From: Vibrionales bacterium SWAT-3
Lineage (GTDB): Bacteria; Pseudomonadota; Gammaproteobacteria; Enterobacterales; Vibrionaceae
Direction of reading: 5' to 3'
Assembly: GCA_000169995.1 (NCBI GenBank)
Contig: AAZW01000020.1
Coordinates: 1-64,000, forward strand
Length of the DNA stretch: 64,000 nt
This document shows positions 39,747-51,407 of this stretch, piece by piece. The position numbers and the translations under genes were made by a program. Position 1 is the first letter of the stretch. Each line of letters opens with the position of its first letter. The notes beneath the pieces were generated by a model. That model made no database searches. It worked only from the letters and a program-made list of their open reading frames with translations, and was not told where the DNA came from.

Positions 39747-40315
39747 ATCGCTTTGCTAAGGGTTATTTTTCGGAAGTGGTGAATGTTTGTGTAACTTAAA
39801 TTTACCACATTCACGCTTTACGGTGTACTAAGAAACCGCACCGAGAAACAGTACCAAAAAATATTCCTCTATACTGAGCCTAATCCACCATTTCCATCGC
39901 TGCAAATAAAAGATCTCGATTCACAGGATTAACATATGTGATTGATTAAAAAGACGCCACAACTATTGACGCTAACCATGCAACAGCCGCTAAGTTACTA
40001 TTTAGTTAATAATTTGTGGACATTCTCGAATGTGATTTGTTATTAAAATTGATCACTTTTATACCAATTTACTATTGACTGTGCTCAATCATTAGCTACA
40101 TTGGAGCTAAAAGGTTTTTCTAATACAGTTTCATAACACGCTTGAAAATTTAACAATAAGGAATAATTACGCAGGGTAGCGTTAATTTCCGTAAGCAATG
40201 TCTGAAATTCAAACTACCAACTGAACAACTTTGGTTGGTGGGAATGATGTCAATCGAACTTACATTGATTTGATATAAACAACGTTAGTAACAAAATGCA
40301 TGAGGGATGTATAGC
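39747..40315. other. clpS-cspD divergent region with hairpins, no gene seen
   Basis: This stretch of 569 bases contains no open frame I can support. Two symmetric elements were noted: the near-palindrome CATTCTCGAATG at 40021-40032, and a stem ACCAAC/TTGGT around 40216-40238 in the probable cspD leader. Both are candidates for regulation of the divergent genes. Confidence 0.4.
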
Positions 40316-40537
40316 ATGGCTACAGGTACAGTAAAATGGTTTAACAATGCCAAAGGGTTTGGCTTTATTTGTCCAGAAGGTGAAGAAGGCGATATCTTTG
40401 CGCACTACTCCACAATACAAATGGAAGGTTACAGAACCTTAAAGGCTGGTCAGCAGGTCGACTATGAAGTAGAAAGTGGACCTAAAGGCTCGCACGCAAG
40501 CTCCGTTGTTCCTGTAGAAGGCAGTGCCAGTAAATAA
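40316..40537 (+). CDS. cspD: Cold-shock-domain protein CspD
   Basis: A 73-residue nucleic-acid-binding protein. I start at the ATG at 40316 (MATGTVKWFNNAKGFGFICP), three codons inside the longest frame, because this is the family N-terminus. The RNP motifs KGFGFI and DIFAHYS are present. Of the cold-shock proteins, CspD is the one encoded divergently from clpS-clpA, as here; it inhibits replication in stationary phase in Escherichia coli. Confidence 0.93.
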   Translation: MATGTVKWFNNAKGFGFICPEGEEGDIFAHYSTIQMEGYRTLKAGQQVDYEVESGPKGSHASSVVPVEGSASK

Positions 40538-40594
40538 ACAAAACTACCAATCGTGTTGACCTAAATAGCACTATTTGAAAGTTAACAGATTATG

Positions 40595-40643
40595 AAAACC
40601 GCTCCTTTGATACCTGTATGCAGGGTTCAATGAGCGGTTTTTT
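40595..40643 (+). terminator. Terminator after cspD
   Basis: AAAACCGCTC/GAGCGGTTTTTT with a long, partly paired loop, 57 bases after the cspD stop. Confidence 0.8.
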
Positions 40644-40716
40644 GATCTTGGGCGACACATATGTTCTCCATAGAGGCAGCTTGATACCACGGCCGACATC
40701 GAAACAACAGAAACAA

Positions 40717-40752
40717 AAAAGACGCTTTAACGGTTACGTTAAAGCGTCTTTT
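40717..40752 (-). terminator. Terminator downstream of icd
   Basis: A perfect stem AAAAGACGCTTTAAC/GTTAAAGCGTCTTTT with a 6-base loop lies 52 bases after the icd stop, and is readable on both strands. Confidence 0.88.
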
Positions 40753-40804
40753 ATTATGTCGTCTGTAAGAGCTTTAGAAAACACTCACATAGAAACGCTG
40801 CGTT

Positions 40805-43349
<2,545 letters not shown>

Positions 43350-44078
43350 ATGTCTACTCGCTCACGCAGCGCATCTCGTTCAGACAAACCAGCTCGTTCT
43401 GGCGCCAAATTAAAACAAAACGGCAACAAGCAGAGCCGGAACAGTGATAGAAATAACACTGGCAATTCACACAAGAAATCGCATTCAAGTAAGCACAGAT
43501 ACAAACCTAAAACGGCAAACACAAAACCTAAAATTGCACTCGAAGATCGCAAAGTCATTTTGTTCAACAAACCATTCGATACTTTAAGTCAGTTCACTGA
43601 TGGTGAAGGTAGAAAGACGCTCGCCGACTTTATTCCAGTAAAAGACGTTTATGCAGCCGGGCGACTTGATCGCGACAGTGAAGGTCTAATGGTTTTAACT
43701 AATGACGGTATCTTTCAAGCCAAGCTAACTCAACCAAACTCAAAATCACCAAAGACTTACTGGGTGCAGGTTGAAGGCGCACCTTCTGAGGAAGATTTAG
43801 ATAAATTGAGAAAAGGCGTTGAACTAAAAGATGGTATGACGCTACCTGCTAAGGTGGAATTAATGGCAGAGCCAGAGGTATGGGACAGAAATCCACCTGT
43901 AAGATTCAGAGCTGCAATACCAACGACCTGGTTAGTGATTACTATCATCGAAGGGCGCAACCGTCAGGTCAGACGAATGACAGCAAACATAGGTTTCCCT
44001 ACCCTACGCCTTATTCGCTATTCAATGGGTGACATGAACGTAGGTCAGCTTCAGCCTGGAGAGTGGAAAGAGATTTAA
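43350..44078 (+). CDS. rluE: 23S rRNA pseudouridine synthase RluE
   Basis: RluE makes pseudouridine 2457 in 23S rRNA. The catalytic motif [19 protein letters not shown] contains the essential Asp (about residue 111), and [18 protein letters not shown] [14 protein letters not shown] lies near residue 204. The protein carries a long, basic, low-complexity N-terminal extension (about residues 1-58, rich in Ser, Lys, Asn and Arg) before the enzyme domain. Its place next to icd is the same as in Escherichia coli. Confidence 0.9.
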   Translation: MSTRSRSASRSDKPARSGAKLKQNGNKQSRNSDRNNTGNSHKKSHSSKHRYKPKTANTKPKIALEDRKVILFNKPFDTLSQFTDGEGRKTLADFIPVKDVYAAGRLDRDSEGLMVLTNDGIFQAKLTQPNSKSPKTYWVQVEGAPSEEDLDKLRKGVELKDGMTLPAKVELMAEPEVWDRNPPVRFRAAIPTTWLVITIIEGRNRQVRRMTANIGFPTLRLIRYSMGDMNVGQLQPGEWKEI

Positions 44079-44098
44079 GATACGGCTAGATAGAAATG

Positions 44099-44150
44099 AA
44101 AAAGCGAGGTGTCTGTTACATAAGAACACCTCGCCTTAAAAATTTTTGGT
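44099..44150. terminator. Bidirectional terminator between rluE and DUF2057 gene
   Basis: The stem GCGAGGTGT/ACACCTCGC has a 13-base loop and is flanked by A and T runs, between convergent genes. Confidence 0.8.
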
Positions 44151-44151
44151 C

Positions 44152-44799
44152 TTATTTTTGGTCAATCAACCATTTTTGAAATGCTTTACGCTCTTCTTCA
44201 CTGGCTCTTGAATACCAAAGCTTAAGTTGAAGCGTATTTTCAGACTCTTGGACAGCGCTATCAGCTGTCACGGTCGCACCAACCACAGCACCAGTTTGAA
44301 CCGCGGCTAATTCTTCTTTCAATGAGCGAATCTTCCCTGAATCAAAAACTAAACCTCTTTCTTGGTTGTAGTCTTTAACCAGCTGAGGAATATCACTATA
44401 AGGCAACGCGCCTTGAGATGGTGGTAAAACTTCTTGCGCTACTTTTACATCATCACCATTTACAGAGATATTGAAAATAGGCAGTTCTCTGTCCACATTT
44501 TTGGCGATTTTCTCATACTTGCGGCTTACAAGATCGACATCAACATCTGCATTTTCAGGAACAGTAACTACCATAATGTAAGGAACCGTACTGATGAATT
44601 CACGTTTGCCTTTATCGCTCAAATACCCTGTGTAATCTAAAACGAGTTGATTTTCACCAGGGGTAAATACAGCGTCTTCCACATTTTCAACAACCTCGCC
44701 GTTCAAAGTATTTAGTGAAATACCAGAAGCTAAATCAAGTGCAGCCGTTGCGTATGGTGCAGAGAATAGACAAACAAAACTCAAATACCACTTGTTCAT
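44152..44799 (-). CDS. DUF2057 (YccT/CsgI-like) periplasmic protein
   Basis: A 215-residue exported protein with signal peptide MNKWYLSFVCLFSAPYATA. It begins LDLASGISLNTLNGEVVE and has the DUF2057 features PFMVVT-like YIMVVTVPENAD and a C-terminal LQLKLWYSRASEEERKAFQKW. DUF2057 proteins occur in many vibrios; in enterobacteria YccT has been linked to curli control. The function here is unknown. Convergent with rluE. Confidence 0.87.
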   Translation of the reverse strand: MNKWYLSFVCLFSAPYATAALDLASGISLNTLNGEVVENVEDAVFTPGENQLVLDYTGYLSDKGKREFISTVPYIMVVTVPENADVDVDLVSRKYEKIAKNVDRELPIFNISVNGDDVKVAQEVLPPSQGALPYSDIPQLVKDYNQERGLVFDSGKIRSLKEELAAVQTGAVVGATVTADSAVQESENTLQLKLWYSRASEEERKAFQKWLIDQK

Positions 44800-44824
44800 G
44801 TACGATTCCTTAATTAATAAATGT

Positions 44825-44851
44825 AAAAAAGCCAGCTAAGAGCTGGCTTTT
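44825..44851 (-). terminator. Terminator downstream of the porin gene
   Basis: AAGCCAGCT/AGCTGGCTT with a 3-base loop lies 23 bases past the porin stop, with A/T runs on both sides. Confidence 0.85.
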
Positions 44852-44873
44852 GTATAGCATAGTTAACTACAGA

Positions 44874-45905
44874 TTAAAATGTGTAGTAAGCGCCGATAGT
44901 TACGCCGTCAGCGTCAAGAGTTGTTGTACCTGTCTCGAAGTCAGCAGTTTGGTATTCAGCTAGGAATAGGATGTTGTCACGGAATGCGTAGTCAACACCA
45001 ACAACTAGGTTAGTAGAGTCAAGGTCAGAGATCTTAGAAGTAGAACCAGCTGTTGCTTTCTCATCAGTAGTCGCTACAGCGTAAGTAGTGTATAGACGAA
45101 CTGCGTCGATTTGGTAAGCAGCTGCTACACCCATCGTCTCACCGTTACCGTATTTGCCAGAAACGTCAGTAATTTTCCAGTAACCGTAACCTTTGTTACC
45201 TTCAAACTGTGCGTAAGTAGCAGCTAGGTATAGGCCACCGAATTCAGCAGAAGCAGAAACACCTGCAAGAGAGTAATCTACGTCTTTAGCAGCATCACCA
45301 GTGATGTAAGAAGCACCGATAGAGAAGTTGCTGAATGCGTAATCAGCAGAGATACCGTATGTATTATCAACGCCATCTGTAGACTCAGTGTTGATGTCAG
45401 CTACGATAGTCAGACCTTCAACGAATTGACCTTTGAATACAGCACCGTGGCCAGCAGACTCACGGTGGTGACCACCAGTAGAGCCCATGTAGTTACCTTC
45501 GTTTGTGATGTCATCTTTTTGGATAGCGTCTGCAGATTCTGCTAAATCACCGACTTCACCAAAAGCCATACCCCAAGTATCAGTTTTGAAGCCAACATGA
45601 GCATCATCGAATTGTGCAACTTCGTCTTCAGCCGCAGTTTCACCAGTTTCGATTTCAAAAGATGCAAATGCCGTAAACTGAACGTTAAGCTTTTGCTCAG
45701 CGTCTAATTGGATTTTAGCCCAAGTAGAAACGTCAGCTTCCTTCTTAACTGTTTCAGTTGCACTTTTGTCTACTTCAGATTGAGTTAGGTAAACATCGAT
45801 TTCACCTTTTAGGCTAACTTTAGTATCGTCGTTAGAGTAAATTTCTGCTGCGTTCACAGAAGTTGCTGTAGCTGCGATAGCTAGCGCTAATAGAGTCTTT
45901 TTCAT
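44874..45905 (-). CDS. Gram-negative outer-membrane porin
   Basis: A 343-residue porin with signal peptide MKKTLLALAIAATATSVNA, followed by a beta-barrel pattern of alternating residues, and ending with the aromatic C-terminal Tyr-Thr-Phe (GAYYTF). The acidic loops and size fit the OmpU/OmpH-like family of vibrios; I cannot name it exactly. The gene is followed by a terminator and preceded by a long AT-rich leader. Confidence 0.88.
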   Translation of the reverse strand: MKKTLLALAIAATATSVNAAEIYSNDDTKVSLKGEIDVYLTQSEVDKSATETVKKEADVSTWAKIQLDAEQKLNVQFTAFASFEIETGETAAEDEVAQFDDAHVGFKTDTWGMAFGEVGDLAESADAIQKDDITNEGNYMGSTGGHHRESAGHGAVFKGQFVEGLTIVADINTESTDGVDNTYGISADYAFSNFSIGASYITGDAAKDVDYSLAGVSASAEFGGLYLAATYAQFEGNKGYGYWKITDVSGKYGNGETMGVAAAYQIDAVRLYTTYAVATTDEKATAGSTSKISDLDSTNLVVGVDYAFRDNILFLAEYQTADFETGTTTLDADGVTIGAYYTF

Positions 45906-46418
45906 AATAAATCCACTGCCTTTTCTAAGAATGGGAGATCCTTGCCCGGTTCCCTTTTATTTATTGTGACTGGTCCTTACCACTCTTTGTTGGTTAATCA
46001 CCGTCACTAAATTTCGAGGTCTAGATTGCAAAAGATTATCCTGCGTGTCAAATAAACTAAAAACAAACCTAAAAAAAACACAAAACATTCAAAATCAAAC
46101 ACTTACATTTTTTTTCATCATTTTACGAGCAACTTATCCTTAGTTTTACCAGCAAATATAATAGCCCCATAAATGCAACAAACAGAATTTAAACCCAAAA
46201 AAAAGCCACAAAACAACCCATTTGCAGAACTTAACACCCAAAAGCCAGCCTTTTTTAATATTTATATTTCGCAAGATAAATAAAATCGTTAAGTTCCTGA
46301 TGGTTCAGTTTTTTTTGTGAACGAGATCTACCTTTGATTCAAAAGCAAGCTATTTTGCGGTAAATGTACCGGCTAGTGATATGTGCTACTATCCTCGCTC
46401 CGTTACGTAGGTCACAGT
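45906..46418. other. Porin-dinG divergent region, AT-rich, no gene seen
   Basis: The 513 bases hold many A and T runs, especially 46060-46260. This may contain curved DNA and ToxR- or Fur-type sites, but I could not fit a consensus to any. A LexA-type CTGT-N8-ACAG box for dinG was not found. Confidence 0.4.
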
Positions 46419-48494
46419 ATGCTAACTACTAAAATTCAAAATTCTATTCGCACCAGTTATCAAAACCTCCAAGAACAGTTGGATAACTTTGTACCTAGGC
46501 GTGCACAAAACTACCTTGTCGCAGAGATTGCGAAGACACTTTGTGGTCAATACCACAAAAGTAATCGTATGATCGTTGCTGAAGCGGGAACCGGAATTGG
46601 CAAATCACTGGCTTATTTAATGGCAGCGATCCCTGTTGCCGTTTTAAACAACCGAAAAATTGTTATTTCAACCGCAACGGTTGCTCTACAAGAACAGCTT
46701 GTAAACAAAGATCTCCCTCTATATAGAAGGCTTACTGACAGGGAGTTCTCTTTTATATTGGCGAAAGGTCGACAACGTTATTGCTGTGCGGAAAAGTTGG
46801 CAGCCGCCTGCGGGGTTGATGGCGGCCAGATGGCAATGTTCGAATCTAAGCCAAAACAGAAAGATATTGAACAACTGCAAACCATGTATCGCAGCCTTGC
46901 TCAAGGTAAATGGGATGGCGACCGAGATTCATGGCCAAAGCCTATCGACAACATAATTTGGCAAATGATTGTCAGTGACAAGCATAGTTGTAACAACAGC
47001 ATGCCAACTCACAGAGATTGCCCTTTCCAAAAAGCACGCTCAGAGCTAGATAAAGCAGACGTTATCATCGCTAATCACAGTTTAGTGATGGCTGATGCTG
47101 ATTTAGGTGGCGGCGTGATACTGCCAGAGCCGGAAAATAGCATCTATATCTTCGATGAAGCACACCACTTACCACATGTAGCCCGAGATCACTCTTCTGC
47201 GGCTGCGAGCTTAAAGGGTGCTGCTTCTTGGTTAGAGCGTTTGAACCAGTCCATCACTAAGCTTTCAGGCTTAGCGGATGAAAAGCGAGTGGGCCGTTTC
47301 AGAAATGAATTGCAGGATTCAGTACAACAACTGATTCCAACTCTCACGCAGCTCAGTAAGCAGTTCGATGCTACTCATTTTGAAGATGGGCTTTACCGCT
47401 TTGAGCATGGTGACTTGCCAGAATGGTTAGAGAACGAATCTAAAGACCTCAAACAACTTTCTCAGAAAGCGAGCCAGGCAGTCGCTAAAATTGCGGACCT
47501 GATTGCAGAACGAGTCAAAGATGGAGAGCTTTCTGCAAAACTCGCGGAGCCAGCGCTCGCGGAAATCGGCTTTTATATACAGAGAACCGAGAACCTCGCG
47601 CAAGTTTGGCGCTTGATGGCTGAACCAAAACGTGAAAAAGGTGCGCCTTTAGCGCGCTGGTTAGAGCTTAATAAAGAGAGTGAAGGCGATTTTGTTGTCA
47701 ATGTTTCTCCGCTTGAGGTTGGCTGGCAACTTGAGCAGCAAATCTGGAGCCGCTGTGTTGGTGCAGTGCTCGTTTCTGCAACAATGAGAGCACTCAACTC
47801 CTTCAGTTTTTTCTGCCATCAAGCCGGTATCAGTCAAAAAGAAGAAGATGGCGTGCAGTTTCTTGCCCTGGCGTCACCGTTTGATTATCAGAATCAAGCG
47901 GAGTTAATCGTGCCTGCCATGAAATACGAACCACAAGCACCTCAATTTACCGAATATCTTATTGAAATTCTGCCTAAGGTAATAGAAGACAACAAAGCCA
48001 ATCTCGTTCTATTCTCTTCTTACTGGCAAATGAATAAAGTTGCAGAGGCATTGGCAACAGATTTCGTTAAAAAGTCATGGGCATTGCAGGTACAAGGTGA
48101 TACTTCACGCGCTGAAATTCTAAAAAAACATAAAAAGCTAATAGACCAAGGAAAAACCAGCGTGCTTTTTGGAACTGGTAGCTTTTCGGAGGGTCTGGAT
48201 TTACCGGGTGAGCTTCTTGAAAACCTAGTTATTACCAAGATTCCTTTTGGTGTTCCTACGTCACCTGTAGAACAAGCGCATTCAGAATATATTGAATCGC
48301 GTGGCGGTAATCCTTTTATGCAGATTACTGTTCCAGAAGCGAGTAAAAAGCTTATTCAATCTGTAGGGCGACTACTGCGTAAAGAGAGAGATTCTGGTAA
48401 AGTCACGATCCTTGATCGACGCATAGTCACGAAGCGATATGGCAAGTCCCTACTCGATTCGCTACCGCCTTTTAAAAGAACAATAAAATACTAA
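46419..48494 (+). CDS. dinG: ATP-dependent DNA helicase DinG
   Basis: An XPD-like 5'-3' helicase of DNA repair. The start at 46419 (MLTTKIQNSIRTSYQNLQ) is preferred to the in-frame ATG at 46383 because it matches the family start; 691 residues result. The Walker A loop AEAGTGIGKSLAYL, the Fe-S cysteines (RYCCAEKLAAAC, then HSCNN and HRDCPF), the DEAH box and the helicase end QSVGRLLRKERDSG are intact. Confidence 0.94.
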   Translation: MLTTKIQNSIRTSYQNLQEQLDNFVPRRAQNYLVAEIAKTLCGQYHKSNRMIVAEAGTGIGKSLAYLMAAIPVAVLNNRKIVISTATVALQEQLVNKDLPLYRRLTDREFSFILAKGRQRYCCAEKLAAACGVDGGQMAMFESKPKQKDIEQLQTMYRSLAQGKWDGDRDSWPKPIDNIIWQMIVSDKHSCNNSMPTHRDCPFQKARSELDKADVIIANHSLVMADADLGGGVILPEPENSIYIFDEAHHLPHVARDHSSAAASLKGAASWLERLNQSITKLSGLADEKRVGRFRNELQDSVQQLIPTLTQLSKQFDATHFEDGLYRFEHGDLPEWLENESKDLKQLSQKASQAVAKIADLIAERVKDGELSAKLAEPALAEIGFYIQRTENLAQVWRLMAEPKREKGAPLARWLELNKESEGDFVVNVSPLEVGWQLEQQIWSRCVGAVLVSATMRALNSFSFFCHQAGISQKEEDGVQFLALASPFDYQNQAELIVPAMKYEPQAPQFTEYLIEILPKVIEDNKANLVLFSSYWQMNKVAEALATDFVKKSWALQVQGDTSRAEILKKHKKLIDQGKTSVLFGTGSFSEGLDLPGELLENLVITKIPFGVPTSPVEQAHSEYIESRGGNPFMQITVPEASKKLIQSVGRLLRKERDSGKVTILDRRIVTKRYGKSLLDSLPPFKRTIKY

Positions 48495-48555
48495 TTTTTC
48501 TGCCTTTGGGTAGTTCCGGGTCAGTCATCGCTTGGCCCCTGCATTCACAATCAAA

Positions 48556-48581
48556 CACGAATAGCCCATCAACTATTCGTG
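48556..48581. other. Perfect 9-bp hairpin after dinG
   Basis: CACGAATAG pairs with CTATTCGTG around an 8-base loop. No T tract follows. It lies 61 bases after the dinG stop and 40 bases before the TSUP gene. Confidence 0.45.
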
Positions 48582-48621
48582 TGGCTGTTCTGACGGCCAA
48601 TAACGAGAACAACAGCTATTT

Positions 48622-49401
48622 ATGGAAATGATTGAACCAACCATGTTGGTTATACTTGCGCTGGTTGCATTTGCAGCGGGCTTTATTGATGCTGTCGCCG
48701 GTGGTGGGGGCATGTTAACGGTCCCTGCATTGTTATCCCTTGGCCTACCGCCACACATCGCACTGGGTACAAATAAGCTTGCAGCCACGTTCGCTTCTTC
48801 AACAGCGGCTTTTACTTATTATCGTAAAAAGCTGTTTAAGCCAGAATGTTGGATAAATGCATTTATAGCGACCTTGATCGGCGCAACCATAGGTACCCTA
48901 ACAGTCGATGCCATAAGCACTCAATGGTTAGAGAAAGTCCTACCGCTGATCATTCTGGCAGCAGCGATCTACACCATTTTCCATAAGACACCGAACGCCA
49001 ATCACAACGTATCACCGAAACCTTGTCCGGTACTCAAGAAGAAACAAAAGTACCAAGGCTTCATTCTTGGCTTTTATGATGGCGTTGCTGGCCCAGGAAC
49101 GGGTGCTTTTTGGACGGTGAGCTCTATGGCTCTGTACCGCCTAAATATCTTGCTTGCTTCTGGCCTATCGAAAGCAATGAACTTCACCAGTAACTTCACG
49201 TCTTTGGTGACCTTCGCGATTCTTGGTCATATTGACTGGGTATTGGGTTTAACCATGGGTGTTTGCTTAATGGCTGGTGCATTTGTTGGTGCACATTCGG
49301 CAATTCGATTTGGTGCTACGTTTATACGACCAGTCTTTGTTACGGTTGTCAGTATACTTGCGATAAAACTGGCTTACGAAGCTTGGTTTGTAAATCTATA
49401 G
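48622..49401 (+). CDS. TSUP-family permease (YfcA-like, TauE/SafE)
   Basis: A 259-residue membrane protein of the sulfite exporter TauE/SafE family. AAGFIDAVAGGGGMLTVPAL near the N-terminus and GFYDGVAGPGTGAFW at about residue 153 are the two repeated signature motifs. Seven to eight transmembrane helices are visible. The substrate is unknown; YfcA of Escherichia coli is the nearest match by eye. The gene precedes priC by 22 bp. Confidence 0.87.
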   Translation: MEMIEPTMLVILALVAFAAGFIDAVAGGGGMLTVPALLSLGLPPHIALGTNKLAATFASSTAAFTYYRKKLFKPECWINAFIATLIGATIGTLTVDAISTQWLEKVLPLIILAAAIYTIFHKTPNANHNVSPKPCPVLKKKQKYQGFILGFYDGVAGPGTGAFWTVSSMALYRLNILLASGLSKAMNFTSNFTSLVTFAILGHIDWVLGLTMGVCLMAGAFVGAHSAIRFGATFIRPVFVTVVSILAIKLAYEAWFVNL

Positions 49402-49423
49402 CCACCAGATTACAGGAAGTAAA

Positions 49424-49972
49424 ATGAGTCAATTTTCACAAATCAAAAGTGTCATTGATACCTTACTCGGTCACTGTTCACAGGTTGATAAATCCAGAGG
49501 GTCCTATCATCAGGCGCTTTTCGACAAAGCGTTGTTCAAATGTGGCGCCTCGACTCTACTCCCTTACGCACTTGAAACCCAAGCGACCTACCACACCATT
49601 ATTCGCGAACAGAGCACCAATCAACTTTCTGCATCACGCGCGAATTACTTAACCGACAAATTAACTAACCAGATAGCGGCTCTGCAACGCGAGCTAGCCA
49701 ATCACGATTTACGCTTAGACAGAAAAAGCAAATCAGGGAAAACCTTGAACGATTTGTATAATGACTTGGCTCAGCACCAAGACTGGCAAAGACGTTTGGT
49801 TGATTTGGTTAAACGACGCAAGTTAGCGCTGGACTCCGCACCTGGTCATAGCAAAGCACAAGCAGAAAACGCTTGGATGTTAGCGCAAGAGCGTTTAGAG
49901 CGCTGTGAAGACTCGATGAAGAACATCGAAAGACTGATTAACATAGAGAACCCAAAGCGAAATGAGCACTGA
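49424..49972 (+). CDS. priC: Primosomal replication protein PriC (N'')
   Basis: PriC helps restart stalled replication forks by loading DnaB. The 182-residue, highly basic helical protein has the family features FDKALFKCGASTLLPYALET and ENAWMLAQERLERCEDSMK near the end. The stop overlaps the rsmS ATG by 11 bases, as usual for this pair. Confidence 0.88.
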   Translation: MSQFSQIKSVIDTLLGHCSQVDKSRGSYHQALFDKALFKCGASTLLPYALETQATYHTIIREQSTNQLSASRANYLTDKLTNQIAALQRELANHDLRLDRKSKSGKTLNDLYNDLAQHQDWQRRLVDLVKRRKLALDSAPGHSKAQAENAWMLAQERLERCEDSMKNIERLINIENPKRNEH

Positions 49973-50132
49973 TAACCCATCATCACCATTGGACGACGCA
50001 CCTGAAGAAGTTAAGTTAGCTGTCGACTTGATCTACCTACTCGAAAGTAACGAGATCGACCCTAAGGTAGCGTTAGAGGCAATTAAGATTGTCCAACAAG
50101 ATTTACAAGCCAAACTAGCATCTAGCATCTAG
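49962..50132 (+). CDS. rsmS: Small protein RsmS (DUF2496, YbaM-like)
   Basis: A 56-residue protein too short for many gene finders. The core DAPEEVKLAVDLIYLLESNEI matches YbaM/RsmS, an antagonist or modulator of RsmA/CsrA described in plant-pathogenic enterobacteria. It overlaps priC by 11 bases, the known order priC-rsmS. Its last residues (ASSI) and stop codon fall inside the 7-bp repeat at 50116-50150, so the C-terminus may be set by the repeat. Confidence 0.87.
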   Translation: MSTDNPSSPLDDAPEEVKLAVDLIYLLESNEIDPKVALEAIKIVQQDLQAKLASSI

Positions 50133-50150
50133 CATCTAGCATCTAGCATC
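50116..50150. repeat. 7-bp tandem repeat at the rsmS 3' end
   Basis: TAGCATC occurs five times exactly. It differs at one position from the unit TCGCATC at 36998-37044. The rsmS stop codon is a TAG inside it. The roxA ATG lies 18 bases after it. Confidence 0.92.
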
Positions 50151-50168
50151 AAAACATACAGGATTCAC

Positions 50169-51302
50169 ATGTACCAACTTAGCTTTTCTATGCCCGAGTT
50201 TCTTGAAAATTACTGGCATAAGAAACCAACCATCTTAAAAGGTGGCTTCCAAAACTTCGTCGACCCAATTTCGCCGGAAGAACTTGCTGGTTTATCGATG
50301 GAAGAAGAAGTGGATTCTCGCTTTGTTTCTAACCTCAACAACCAATGGACAGCGGAGCACGGCCCATTCGCCGAAGAGAAATTTGGTGAACTGGCGGAGT
50401 CTCACTGGCAATTGATCGTTCAAGCAGCAAACCATTGGCATCAAGGTGCCAATGAGCTGACGAAAGCGTTCCAACAATTACCAAACTGGTTGTTCGATGA
50501 TCTAATGATTTGCTACTCAGCACCTGAAGGTGGTGTTGGACCGCATATTGATCAATATGACGTATTCATCATTCAAGGCCAGGGCAAGCGTCAATGGAAA
50601 GTTGGCGCAAAAGATGTCGGTCAATATAAAGAGACCGTCCAAGCTTCTGCTCTTCGTCAAATCGAAGGCTTTGAGCCAATCATTGATGAAACCCTAGAAC
50701 CAGGCGATATCCTTTATATCCCGCCAGGCTTCCCACACGAAGGCGACACACTAGAGCCATCAATGAGCTACTCGATTGGCTACCGCTCTCCTAAAGAGCA
50801 AGAGCTAATCAGTAACTTTGCCGACTTTGTACTTGCTCATGATATGGGCGATGTTCACTTGCATGATCCTGAGTTCAAAACGCAGGACGGCTACGGCAAG
50901 ATTCGTTCGTCAGATTTGAGTAACCTAACTAATATGCTCAAATCAGCCCTTGAACAACCAGAGACGGTTAGCGACTTCATGGGTTGCTTACTGAGCCAAT
51001 CTCGCCACCAGCTTGATATCGTTGCGCCAGAGCCACTATGGACTCAAGAAGAGATTGCCCAACACCTAGAGTCAGAAGGTGAAATCCACCGAGTATCAGG
51101 CTTAAAAGCGCTCTATCACGAAAATGAAGGCAACACCGCTTATATTAATGGTGAAGTGGTCAAGGTTGATGAAGCGGATTCTTCGTTACTCAACATACTT
51201 TGCGATGAGACCGTGATTACTTCGGCTACTGCCCTATCACCTTCGGGCGTAACTGTCGTGACTGAATTGGTTAACAAAGGCTATTGGTTCATCGAAGAGT
51301 AA
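50169..51302 (+). CDS. roxA: Ribosomal protein L16 arginine hydroxylase RoxA
   Basis: An iron- and 2-oxoglutarate-dependent JmjC oxygenase that hydroxylates an Arg of ribosomal protein L16. The 377-residue protein has the metal ligands His-x-Asp in GPHIDQYDVF and the distal His in GFPHEGDTLEPS, the Lys/Arg site YSIGYRSP, and a C-terminal winged-helix domain. The start MYQLSFSMPEFLENYWHKKP is the family start. It follows rsmS. Confidence 0.94.
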   Translation: MYQLSFSMPEFLENYWHKKPTILKGGFQNFVDPISPEELAGLSMEEEVDSRFVSNLNNQWTAEHGPFAEEKFGELAESHWQLIVQAANHWHQGANELTKAFQQLPNWLFDDLMICYSAPEGGVGPHIDQYDVFIIQGQGKRQWKVGAKDVGQYKETVQASALRQIEGFEPIIDETLEPGDILYIPPGFPHEGDTLEPSMSYSIGYRSPKEQELISNFADFVLAHDMGDVHLHDPEFKTQDGYGKIRSSDLSNLTNMLKSALEQPETVSDFMGCLLSQSRHQLDIVAPEPLWTQEEIAQHLESEGEIHRVSGLKALYHENEGNTAYINGEVVKVDEADSSLLNILCDETVITSATALSPSGVTVVTELVNKGYWFIEE

Positions 51303-51348
51303 GTAGCGTCAGACACTAGTTATTAACCTACTTTTCAAGAAACAACTA

Positions 51349-51386
51349 AAAAAGGGACAAATGAAATATTCATTTGTCCCTTTTTC
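51349..51386. terminator. Bidirectional terminator between roxA and chemoreceptor
   Basis: AAAAAGGGACAAATG/CATTTGTCCCTTTTT with a 7-base loop lies between convergent genes. Confidence 0.9.
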
Positions 51387-51407
51387 TATCCAAGAATTGT
51401 TTAAGGT

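Noticed and set aside
46260..46418. A LexA box in front of dinG.
   Set aside because: No CTGT-N8-ACAG match was found in the upstream region.
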